DNA of 64,000 bases from CAIXOA01 sp041653635 (GTDB lineage: Archaea; Micrarchaeota; Micrarchaeia; Anstonellales; Bilamarchaeaceae): positions 62,001 through 126,000 of the forward strand of contig JBAZFC010000001.1 in assembly GCA_041653635.1 (NCBI GenBank), written 5' to 3'. The notes beneath the pieces are model-generated. The model was not told the DNA's origin and made no database searches. It saw only the letters and a list, made by a program, of their open reading frames with translations. The position numbers were made by a program, and so were the translations under genes. Below, piece after piece: positions 41,523 to 49,493 of this stretch. Numbering within the stretch: position 1 is the first letter of the stretch; each line of letters opens with the position of its first letter.

Positions 41523-43274
41523 ATGGCAGACCAGTTGTTCAGTCTGGGGGTAGCGATCCTGCTCTCCCTCGTAGGGAGCGTCATCGCTCTCCGGATGAGG
41601 CTACACCCAATCGCCGGGCTCCTCCTGCTCGGGCTAGCCGCAGGGCCTTATGGGCTGAACCTGGTGGAGGGGAGCGACCTCATTTCCTCAATGGCGGAAG
41701 TGGGGGCGGTGCTGCTGATTTTCGGGATTGGGCTGGAGATGGACCCGCACAGCATGCTGGGAAAGGGGCTGCGGGCGATAATGGTCGCAGTGATGAAGAT
41801 TGCGATAGTGTTCATAGTGGTTTATGAGTGCGCGCTTGTGCTGGGGTTCGGGCTCGTGGAATCGCTATTAATCGGCTCAATGCTCTCGGTGACCAGCACG
41901 GCGATATTCGCGATGATGAGCAAGGGCATGGACCTGGAGAGGGACCTCATAGTGACCGTGCTCATAATAGAGGACATATTCGCCATATTCGTGCTGGCGA
42001 TGATCCCCGGGTTCGGAGACGTGGAGACGGGGCATCTGGAGACCTTCATCAGCATGGCAGTTTCCCTGCTCATACTCCTGGGCGGGTACCTCGCCGCGAG
42101 GGCGGTGCTGAAACTCGCGGTGCCGTTCTTCGTAGAGAGCGGGAACAAGGAGAGCATATTATACACTTCTCTTGCGCTGTGCTTCATACTCAGCTTCAGT
42201 GCGGAGGCGGTTGGGCTGGAGGCGGCCATAGGCGCGTTCCTCGCGGGGAACGTGATGGCGAGCCTGAGGAGCCAGAGCGAGGTGTACGAGACGCTGAAGC
42301 CCTTCACGGGATTGTTTTCGTCGTTCTTTTTCCTTTCGGTCGGGATGAGCATAAACGCGGCCGCGGTCGTCGCGGACCCCTGGCCGGTCATAGTGCTTGC
42401 CGTGGTCAGCGTGGTTGCGAAGTATGGCGGGACCGCGGCGGCGATGTATTTCATGGGCGTGGAGAGCTCAAGAGCGCTAGGCGCAGCTGCATTGATGCTT
42501 TCAACGGGAGAGTTCTCGCTGCTCATGGCAAGGGAGGCGTCACTGACGCTCGGGACGGACCTCACATCAATCGTCGGCTCCGTGGTTCTGATAGCCGCGG
42601 TTGCCTCTTCCATATTCGTCATCAATGAAAAGAGGGTGACGCGGCTGGTGGAGAAGGCGGTTTCGCCGAAGACGAAGATGGGCATGCGCAGGGTTTCCAC
42701 CTACATGTCCGATGTGATGGAGTCATTTGAGCCGGGCGGCACGTTCCACACGCTGTTTGTGAGGGAGCTCGGAAGGGTTGGCTCCAGCGTCATAAACGTG
42801 ATCATCGCGGTGGCGTTCTCCCTCTTCTTGCTCAAGATTGGGGAGATGAGCGTGGCGGCGGAGTACGTGCTGTGGATACAGGTGATGGCTGCGCTGCTCA
42901 CGCTGGCTGCGCTTGCGTACGAGGCGCCGAAGCTGTTCAGGGCGGCGCTGGGCATGATGCACGGGGTAAGCAGGGCGTTCCTGCGCTCCAGCGCACCGGA
43001 GGAGCTGGACCGGAAGATGATGACGAGGACGGTGGCGATGGTGCTGTGCCTGGTCGCGGCGATGGCGCTGGCGTTCTTCTTCTCGTTCATGATGCTTCCG
43101 AGGGTGTTCTATTACTTCCTCGCGGTCTTCTACGTGCTGGCGCTGGTGTTCCTCATAGAGACCATATTCACCGCCGGCGAGATATTCAAGAGGAAGCTGA
43201 GGGACAAGGTCCACAGGGGAGGGAGGGGCGGCGGAGGATTGAAGACCACGCTCATCAACTTCATACTGGACTGA
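41523..43274 (+). CDS. CPA2-family cation/proton antiporter (KefB-like)
   Basis: A 583-residue membrane protein; ATG 41523 is 26 bp from GATTTATAAAC. The N-terminal 375 residues hold about 12 membrane segments with the Na_H_Exchanger motifs HPIAGLLLLGLAAGP, LLIFGIGLEM, TSTAIFAMM and IEDIFAIFVLAMIPGFGD. The C-terminal part has four more helices instead of the usual RCK/TrkA domain, which is unusual. Likely K+ or Na+/H+ antiport. Confidence 0.9.
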   Translation: MADQLFSLGVAILLSLVGSVIALRMRLHPIAGLLLLGLAAGPYGLNLVEGSDLISSMAEVGAVLLIFGIGLEMDPHSMLGKGLRAIMVAVMKIAIVFIVVYECALVLGFGLVESLLIGSMLSVTSTAIFAMMSKGMDLERDLIVTVLIIEDIFAIFVLAMIPGFGDVETGHLETFISMAVSLLILLGGYLAARAVLKLAVPFFVESGNKESILYTSLALCFILSFSAEAVGLEAAIGAFLAGNVMASLRSQSEVYETLKPFTGLFSSFFFLSVGMSINAAAVVADPWPVIVLAVVSVVAKYGGTAAAMYFMGVESSRALGAAALMLSTGEFSLLMAREASLTLGTDLTSIVGSVVLIAAVASSIFVINEKRVTRLVEKAVSPKTKMGMRRVSTYMSDVMESFEPGGTFHTLFVRELGRVGSSVINVIIAVAFSLFLLKIGEMSVAAEYVLWIQVMAALLTLAALAYEAPKLFRAALGMMHGVSRAFLRSSAPEELDRKMMTRTVAMVLCLVAAMALAFFFSFMMLPRVFYYFLAVFYVLALVFLIETIFTAGEIFKRKLRDKVHRGGRGGGGLKTTLINFILD

Positions 43275-43334
43275 CGGCAGAACGGCGGGAATATGTATTT
43301 AAGGGCTTGTGCAAATAATAAGGTGTAGATTTAC

Positions 43335-44351
43335 ATGGTTCAGGATGCAAAGGAGGAGAAGCCCCCGGAGGCGCCGGAGGACATTGCGAAGCTCTCCAAG
43401 TACAAGGGCGACGCGGACAGGAACCCGAGGGACGTCTTCTGGGAGATAGCCGCGCAGTACCTTGAGAAGAAGGACATAGCGGAGCTTGCGAAGAAGAATG
43501 CGAAGATGCGCGAGGCGCTCGTGAACATAGGGGCGACCGTGCTCACGGAGGAGGAGCGCACCTACCGCGTGAGGATGGGGAAGGCGAAGCTGGCCGAGTG
43601 CGTAATGGAGATGGTGCTGCAGGGGGGATGGGAGGACGCCCTGGAAAGGCTTCTGGAAAACCTTTATGACAGGAGGAGGGGGCCCAACCTCAACATGATG
43701 ATTGCGTTCGGGAACGTGGTTGGGAAGGACTCCGGGCTCGTCGGGTGGGTGAAGAAGCTCCTCGCCGAGGGGAGGCCGCCCGAGCCGCTGCTCGCGTACG
43801 TCGCGCATCTGGGCGACAGGGCGCTGGTGGCTGCGCTGAAGGAGCAGCTCATATTCATAGCGAAGAGCGAAATAAACGAGCCGCAGCTTTATGCGCTGGA
43901 GGCGCTGGCGCCCATTGTGAAGGAGGACTCGGCTGTGAAGAAGGTCTTCATAGACCTGATGGACGATTGGGATATGAGGGCTAAGAAGGTCGTGCTTGAG
44001 AGCCTTTCGGGGATGCAGGACGCGGACATCGGGAAGAAGGCCGTGGCGTCTTATGTGTATGAGTTTGACCCGCATGCGAAGGGCATGCTGAAGGAGATAA
44101 TTAAGAACAACAAGGACGCGGCGAAGGGAGAGATGGGGAAGTACATGGGGAAATATAATGAGAAGGTGAATAAGGAGCTGATGGCGCTCGCGGAATCCAT
44201 CTATGGCAAGAAGGAGGCGGGCGAAATATTCGCGAAGAAGGAGGGAACGGGCGTCATAAAAGAGGAAGGCGGGCAGGCAAGTGGGGGCGGAAAACGGGAA
44301 ACTGGAAACCGAAAACAGGAAGGGGAAGAGGCGCCGAAGGAGTTCCCTTAA
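43335..44351 (+). CDS. HEAT-like helical protein, function unknown
   Basis: A 338-residue soluble all-helical protein; ATG 43335 preceded by AGGTG. Residues about 80-260 look like HEAT/ARM-type repeats (ALVAALKEQLIFIAKSE, LYALEALAPIVKEDSAVKKV, AKKVVLESLSGMQDADIGKK). The tail is Gly/Glu/Lys-rich and low complexity (about 295-338). It heads the KH-Top6B-Top6A gene string. No family recognised. Confidence 0.65.
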   Translation: MVQDAKEEKPPEAPEDIAKLSKYKGDADRNPRDVFWEIAAQYLEKKDIAELAKKNAKMREALVNIGATVLTEEERTYRVRMGKAKLAECVMEMVLQGGWEDALERLLENLYDRRRGPNLNMMIAFGNVVGKDSGLVGWVKKLLAEGRPPEPLLAYVAHLGDRALVAALKEQLIFIAKSEINEPQLYALEALAPIVKEDSAVKKVFIDLMDDWDMRAKKVVLESLSGMQDADIGKKAVASYVYEFDPHAKGMLKEIIKNNKDAAKGEMGKYMGKYNEKVNKELMALAESIYGKKEAGEIFAKKEGTGVIKEEGGQASGGGKRETGNRKQEGEEAPKEFP

Positions 44352-44384
44352 GCAGGGCGAAAACAGAATGGCAAGGTCGGGCTG

Positions 44385-44894
44385 ATGGAGATACTGAGGA
44401 TACCTAAGGAGAGGTTGGGCGCGCTGCGCGAGGCGAAGTCCGCGATTGAGAAGCATTATACTGTTACTCTTGTGATGGGGGAGGACGGCGAGATTGAGAT
44501 AGGCGGGGAGATCGTATGGACTTATTTGGCGAGGGACGCGGTGCACGCGATAGGTAGGGGATTCGCGCCCGCGCAGGCGATGAAGCTTTTTAAAGATGAT
44601 TATTCTTTCTACCTCATTGACCTGAGGGAGCACTTCTCCACCGAGAACGCCATGAGGAGGGTGAAGGGGCGGATAATCGGGGAGAAGGGCAAGGTGAAGG
44701 CGGAGATTGAGCAGGCGACCGGCTCGGACATATGCATATACGGGCACACCGTGGGCATAATCGCCCCGTCGGATGCGATGGAATACGTGAAGGATGCGAT
44801 AGGCATGATTATGGACGGCGCACCGCTCACCGTAATCGCCGGGGTCCTGGCGAGGGCGCGGGACAGCATACGGTTCGGCAGGCTTAAGGGATGA
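44385..44894 (+). CDS. KH-domain RNA-binding protein (Dim2/Pno1-like)
   Basis: A 169-residue protein with two KH units; the second carries GRIIGEKGKVKAEIEQATGSDICIYG (about 91-116) with a GxxG-type IIGEKG loop. In archaea this Krr1/Pno1 homologue (partner of aIF2alpha, small-subunit maturation) often neighbours Rio1 and aIF1A and precedes top6B. Here only the top6B link is kept. Confidence 0.9.
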   Translation: MEILRIPKERLGALREAKSAIEKHYTVTLVMGEDGEIEIGGEIVWTYLARDAVHAIGRGFAPAQAMKLFKDDYSFYLIDLREHFSTENAMRRVKGRIIGEKGKVKAEIEQATGSDICIYGHTVGIIAPSDAMEYVKDAIGMIMDGAPLTVIAGVLARARDSIRFGRLKG

Positions 44895-44904
44895 GGTCGG
44901 TGGC

Positions 44905-46536
44905 ATGGGCGACGGCATATTTTCAAAATTCAAGGAGTATTCGGTTGCGGAGTTCTTCAAGAAGAACAGGCAGATGCTCGGGTTCTCGGGCAAGGTGAGG
45001 AGCCTTACTACCATTGTGCATGAGTATGTTACAAATAGTTTGGATGCCTGCGGGGAGGCCAGCATATTTCCCGAGATAGAGGTGTGGGTGGGTGAGGACG
45101 GGGAGGACAGGTACAAGGTGAAGGTGAGGGACAACGGGCCCGGGATACCCAAGACACACATAGGCAAGGCGCTGGGCATGATGCTGGCGGGCACGAAGTT
45201 CAACAGGTACGCGCAGCAGAGGGGCCAGCAGGGGATTGGGGCGACGGGGTGCACGATGTACGCGCTCATCACAACGGGCAAGCCGATAAGGGTGAGCTCT
45301 TCCCACGACGGAAAAAAAATAGAGTGCGAAGTGGGGATAGACTTCAAGAACAACAAGCCCGTGATAACGCCGATTTCGGAAGGGGAGGCGGAGGCAGGGA
45401 AGAGCGGGCTGGAGATAGAGGGGATTTTCGGGGACGTGAGGCATGAGAAAAGCGCGTACGGGGTTTACGAGTACCTGAGGAGGACGGCGATTGCGAACCC
45501 GCATGCTACGATAGCATACAATTCCCCGGAAGGGGAGAGGTTCGTTTTCCCGAAATCAGTGGATGTGATGCCTGCGAAGCCCGCGGAGGTCAAGCCGCAT
45601 CCATTAGGGATAAGCGCACACGACCTCATAGAGAAGGCGAGGGGGGCCCCGCACCAGAGGATATCGTCTTTCCTGCAGGAGGAATTCACGCGCGTATCAT
45701 TGAACAAGGTGAAGGAATTGCAGGAGGCGGTGCCCGAGGTGGATTTGGGCAAGAAGCCCTCGGAGATGAGCTGGGAGGACGCGGAGAAGATAGTGGGTGG
45801 GTTCAGGAAGGTGAAGTGGATTGCGCCGGCGACGGACAGCGTGGTGCCGATAGGGACCGAGCAGGTGGAGAAATCGCTAAACAGCATAATAGGCCCGGAG
45901 TACATATTCGTCACGCGCAGGAGCCCGAAGATTTACCGCGGGGGAATCCCTTTTATGGTGGAGGCGGCGCTTGCGTATAACGGGAAAGGGGCGAACGGCG
46001 AGATACTACGGTTCGCGAACAGGGCGCCGCTGCTCTTTGATGCGGGCGGGTGCTCCATAACACAGGCAATCAAGGGCATAGACTGGAAGAGGTACGGGAT
46101 AAAGGACCTGGACGAGGAGCCGCTGAGCATATTCGTGCATTTTGCCTCGGTGCATGTGCCTTACACTTCTGCGGGCAAGCAATCTATTTCAGATGAGGAA
46201 GAAGTGGTGGATGAAATCAAGAACGCGGTCATGGAGGCGGCGCGCGGTCTGGACAGGCACTTGTCCGGGAAAAGGAGGGAAAAAGAAACGGCGGGCAAGA
46301 AGGCGGCGATACTCAGGTATGTGGGGCAGCTCTCGCGGGACATGAGCGAGCTGGGCGGCGTGGGCGCAGATGCGGCCAAGGTTAAGGAGAGGCTGCTGAA
46401 GATGGTGGAGGGAAGGTATGGCACGGGCGGAGTTGTGGAAGATGAGGCGCAGGAAGGAAACAAAGCGAAAGAGGAGGAAAGGGAAGGCGCGAAAAAGAAA
46501 AAGGCAGTTGATGCCGAAGAAGAGGAGGGTGAATGA
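44905..46536 (+). CDS. top6B: DNA topoisomerase VI subunit B
   Basis: A 543-residue GHKL ATPase. N-box EYVTNSLDAC, G1 VRDNGPGIP, G2 QRGQQGIGATG and the transducer-domain Lys near the LLFDAGGCS region are present. The H2TH-like middle domain is visible at about 230-300. The C-terminal 60 residues are charged low complexity. Acts with subunit A to relax and decatenate DNA. The ATG is 11 nt after the KH gene. Confidence 0.97.
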   Translation: MGDGIFSKFKEYSVAEFFKKNRQMLGFSGKVRSLTTIVHEYVTNSLDACGEASIFPEIEVWVGEDGEDRYKVKVRDNGPGIPKTHIGKALGMMLAGTKFNRYAQQRGQQGIGATGCTMYALITTGKPIRVSSSHDGKKIECEVGIDFKNNKPVITPISEGEAEAGKSGLEIEGIFGDVRHEKSAYGVYEYLRRTAIANPHATIAYNSPEGERFVFPKSVDVMPAKPAEVKPHPLGISAHDLIEKARGAPHQRISSFLQEEFTRVSLNKVKELQEAVPEVDLGKKPSEMSWEDAEKIVGGFRKVKWIAPATDSVVPIGTEQVEKSLNSIIGPEYIFVTRRSPKIYRGGIPFMVEAALAYNGKGANGEILRFANRAPLLFDAGGCSITQAIKGIDWKRYGIKDLDEEPLSIFVHFASVHVPYTSAGKQSISDEEEVVDEIKNAVMEAARGLDRHLSGKRREKETAGKKAAILRYVGQLSRDMSELGGVGADAAKVKERLLKMVEGRYGTGGVVEDEAQEGNKAKEEEREGAKKKKAVDAEEEEGE

Positions 46537-46657
46537 TTATGACCGGTCGTGCGTACGGAGTACGTTCAAAGCGTTTCAAAGTGCAGTGGGGGAGGGTCAG
46601 AATGACCGGTAAAAATGGGGAGGGCGCTCCCTCCGCGTTTTTCCGGGAGGAATGATT
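46531..46657. repeat. Dispersed repeat copy in the topoisomerase VI operon with possible target duplication
   Basis: GAATGATT occurs at 46531-46538 and 46650-46657, bracketing about 111 bp between top6B and top6A. Inside, GCGTACGGAGTACG (46551-46564, a hairpin) and CAAAGTGCAGT (46577-46587), followed by a GGGT/ACC hairpin and a G-rich/C-rich hairpin, match the order and much of the sequence of the segment at 40285-40367. The two copies agree at about 30 of the first 38 positions by eye. Confidence 0.55.
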
Positions 46658-46660
46658 TTC

Positions 46661-47758
46661 ATGAGCGACAAGGCAGCGTTTGAGAAGCTTGAGGCGCTCG
46701 GCAAGAGCATGCTGGGGCAGGTTAAGAAGGACAAGTCGCCGACGTTTGAAACACCGCTGAGGTCCAAGAGCAACGTGCAGTTTGAGGAGGGGCTCGGCTA
46801 CCTCAGGTTGGGGGCGAAGAAGGAGGAGAGGACGTTCCTGAACGTGGGGCAGGCGAGGACCTTCATGCAGACCGTGTCCGTTGCGAACAAGACGAAGAAG
46901 TTCGTGAAGGAGGGGCTGCACACGAGCATCAGGGGTTTGTATTACCAGCTAAAGTTTAGCCTTGGGGAAGACGTTGACGAGAGTTTGTTTGAGGAGCAGA
47001 GCGAGAGCAACGTGCTCGTGGAGGATTTGGAAGTCGCGTTAGGGGTGAAGAGGGAGGACCTGCACCTGACCACGGACAGGAAGGGGGTGGTCGCGGGGGC
47101 GATGGTCGTGAAGGATAATTTTGCGGGCGAGGAGACGACCATTGATTGCGCGAAGCAGGGGAGGAGCGGATGGATGATTCCGAGCGACGTGGACAACGGC
47201 ATGGAGTTCGTGGAAGTGGAGGCGGACTACGTGCTCGTGGTGGAGAAGGACGCGCTCTGGCAGCGGCTCAATGAGGATAGGTTTTGGAAGAAAGAGAATT
47301 GCGTGCTCGTGACGCCGAAGGGGCAGGCGAGCAGGGGGACCAGGAGGCTCCTGCGGAAACTGGCGGACAAGAAGCTGCCCATCTACGTGATGACGGACTG
47401 CGATGCATGGGGATGGTACATCTACTGGACCATTAAAACTGGGAGCATGAACCTCGCTTATCTTGGGAGGGATTTCTCAATACCTGAGTCAAAGTTCCTC
47501 GGCGTGACCATGGCGGACATAGAGAAGTATGATTTCCTGAAGAAGCTTACGATAAATGCGAAACAAGTGGACCTGAAGAGGGCGGAGGAGATGCTCGGCT
47601 ACCCGTGGATAAACAGGCACAAGGAATGGGTGGAGGAGCTGAAAAAGGTATTGAAGACGAAAAAGAAAATAGAGCAGGATGCGCTGCAGGGCGAGCGGCT
47701 CACGTTTGTGGGCGAGTATGTGCGCGAGAAGATATCCAAAAAGCAGTGGCTGCCGTAG
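46661..47758 (+). CDS. top6A: DNA topoisomerase VI subunit A (Spo11-like)
   Basis: A 365-residue catalytic subunit. The winged-helix active region has SIRGLYYQLKF (catalytic Tyr in the YY pair at 94-95). The Toprim domain has VVEKDALW (Glu) and MTDCDAWG (DxD). ATG 46661 lies about 10 nt after GGGAGG, whereas ATG 46652 is too close. Separated from top6B by an inserted repeat. Confidence 0.97.
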   Translation: MSDKAAFEKLEALGKSMLGQVKKDKSPTFETPLRSKSNVQFEEGLGYLRLGAKKEERTFLNVGQARTFMQTVSVANKTKKFVKEGLHTSIRGLYYQLKFSLGEDVDESLFEEQSESNVLVEDLEVALGVKREDLHLTTDRKGVVAGAMVVKDNFAGEETTIDCAKQGRSGWMIPSDVDNGMEFVEVEADYVLVVEKDALWQRLNEDRFWKKENCVLVTPKGQASRGTRRLLRKLADKKLPIYVMTDCDAWGWYIYWTIKTGSMNLAYLGRDFSIPESKFLGVTMADIEKYDFLKKLTINAKQVDLKRAEEMLGYPWINRHKEWVEELKKVLKTKKKIEQDALQGERLTFVGEYVREKISKKQWLP

Positions 47759-47799
47759 CGTTTTTAAAGGTGAATGAATAGAAAAAAAGCCCCGAGAGG

Positions 47800-49119
47800 A
47801 TGAAAAAAATGAAGAGCGAGAATGAGCCGCGTATCCCGTACGATGCAATCCCCTCCCTTGCGCACGTGCAGAGGGCGAACGAGATGCTCACCGGAATAAG
47901 CTCATTTGACACGGCGAGGATTGTTGAGCTGGAGGGGCTTAAGGAAAAAATGGAGGACTCCGGATTCGGAAGTCCGTTCAGGGGGCTCGTGCAGAGGACG
48001 ATGGACGAGGCCGGCGACCTGAGCGAGGCGGAATGGTCGGACCTCAAGAAGCAGAACGCTTACTTCAGGTACATAGCCAATTTGAAGAAGTACAGCATGG
48101 CGAGGGTGAACATAGCGCTGGATGCCCACAGGATTGCGAGGGGATTCGCGAAGATGGGCTACGGCGACGTGGTGGGGCACCTTCCCCTGGACGGAAACCA
48201 CATACGGCTCCTGATGGATGCGGGGGACGACGGGGTGGTGGCGTACAGGGAACTGATGGACAGGGTGGAGCTGGCCGCGGAGAAGAAGGGCTGCTTCATC
48301 GCGAAGGTCAAGTTCAACGGGGCCACGGAGAGCGTGCAGGTCGCGGAGGGGGAGAACCTGGAGATGAAGATATCCAGGATGTTCGGGGTGAACGCGGAAA
48401 TAGTCTCCACGCGCCCAGGGTTCAGGAACGTGCCGATAATAGGGGCGAAGGGCGTGAGGATTGCGCTGGTGTCGGCGATAGTGCATTACGCTTCAAGGAG
48501 CATAGGCAAGGAGATGGGCATGGGCGCGGAGTCCGCGCTCTACAATTCCAGGCTCGCGGAGTTCGGCATAAGGCCTGACGTGCGCATGGACCTGGTCAGC
48601 GGGTTTGAGAAAGAGAAGGCGGAGCTTGCGAAGGCCGGGTTCCTCGTGAGGGCCGGGGAAAAGTACGCGATGAAGGACTCCATAAAGGCGGAGATAATGG
48701 GCAGGAAGAAAAAGAGGCGCGAGGAGACCAGGCGGAGGTCCGCGCTGCTCCTGCTGTCGCCGATGTTCAAGTTTTACCTCATGAATAATGAGGAGGCGAG
48801 GAGGAAGGAGAACCTTTATCCATCTTTGGCGATAACGCCCGGGGACAAGCACCTGATGCTGTTCTCGTACATGGATTCGGAGGGGCTGCCGGCCCGCGCC
48901 CTGCTCAAAAGGAAATTGGGGATGGAGGGCAAGGTGCCGCTTGCGGGCAAGGAGCTCGCCTCCGCGCTGCTGATGGACGGCGGCAAGGATGCCGCATGGG
49001 TTTCGGAATACATAGGCATAGAGAAAGAGAAGGCTGAGGGGGCGCTTCACGTGCTCAGGAACTTCAGCCAGGGAAAACGGGGTGCTGAATTTGTCGGAAG
49101 AATCAGGAAAAAGGATTGA
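47800..49119 (+). CDS. Hypothetical protein downstream of top6A
   Basis: A 439-residue soluble protein. TATA-like GTTTTTAAAGG is at about 47758-47768. Mixed alpha/beta middle (about 150-230; RIALVSAIVHYASRSIG), a basic patch GRKKKRREETRRRS near 300 and a helical C-terminus. The basic patch suggests nucleic-acid contact. No family recognised. ATG 47809 is a second possible start. It overlaps the next gene by 38 nt. Confidence 0.65.
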   Translation: MKKMKSENEPRIPYDAIPSLAHVQRANEMLTGISSFDTARIVELEGLKEKMEDSGFGSPFRGLVQRTMDEAGDLSEAEWSDLKKQNAYFRYIANLKKYSMARVNIALDAHRIARGFAKMGYGDVVGHLPLDGNHIRLLMDAGDDGVVAYRELMDRVELAAEKKGCFIAKVKFNGATESVQVAEGENLEMKISRMFGVNAEIVSTRPGFRNVPIIGAKGVRIALVSAIVHYASRSIGKEMGMGAESALYNSRLAEFGIRPDVRMDLVSGFEKEKAELAKAGFLVRAGEKYAMKDSIKAEIMGRKKKRREETRRRSALLLLSPMFKFYLMNNEEARRKENLYPSLAITPGDKHLMLFSYMDSEGLPARALLKRKLGMEGKVPLAGKELASALLMDGGKDAAWVSEYIGIEKEKAEGALHVLRNFSQGKRGAEFVGRIRKKD

Positions 49120-49489
49120 GCTTAGGGGCAGCAGGCAGGAGATGCTGGATTCAATCCTCGCCAACAGCGGCGGGGAGGAGTTCTTCATAAAGACCAAGCC
49201 GAGCGTGAAGGTATTCACGCTGCTGCTGGACGCCACCCGGGCGAAGAAAGTTTATATGAACGCCGGGATAGCGAGGACCGTGCCCGAGAAGGTGATGGGC
49301 AGCCTGCGCAAGAGCGTGAGCGTGGAGGTCGTGGACGGTAAGCGCGGGAGGCCCAGGAAGTTCAGGGAGGCGGAATTCATCCGCGTGCTGAAGGAGAGGA
49401 AGGGCGAGGGGGAAAGGCTCGCGGCGCTCGGGATGTCAAGAAGGACTTATTACTATTGGAAAAAGAGGCTGGACGGGCATAAGAGATGA
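49082..49489 (+). CDS. Small DNA-binding-like protein with AT-hook and HTH
   Basis: A 135-residue protein (GTG 49082; ATG 49142 is the alternative). KRGRPRK at about 89-95 is a classic AT-hook. The C-terminal ERLAALGMSRRTYYYWKKRL resembles the resolvase/Hin-type helix-turn-helix. The N-terminal part is alpha/beta. Overlap with the previous gene implies a joint transcript. Probably binds DNA, role unknown. Confidence 0.65.
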   Translation: MLNLSEESGKRIELRGSRQEMLDSILANSGGEEFFIKTKPSVKVFTLLLDATRAKKVYMNAGIARTVPEKVMGSLRKSVSVEVVDGKRGRPRKFREAEFIRVLKERKGEGERLAALGMSRRTYYYWKKRLDGHKR

Positions 49490-49493
49490 ATTG

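Noticed and set aside
43299..45356. 685-codon open frame on the minus strand
   Set aside because: It lies opposite the HEAT-like, KH and top6B genes, is full of Arg/Leu/His and has no domain. Long antisense frames are common at this GC content.
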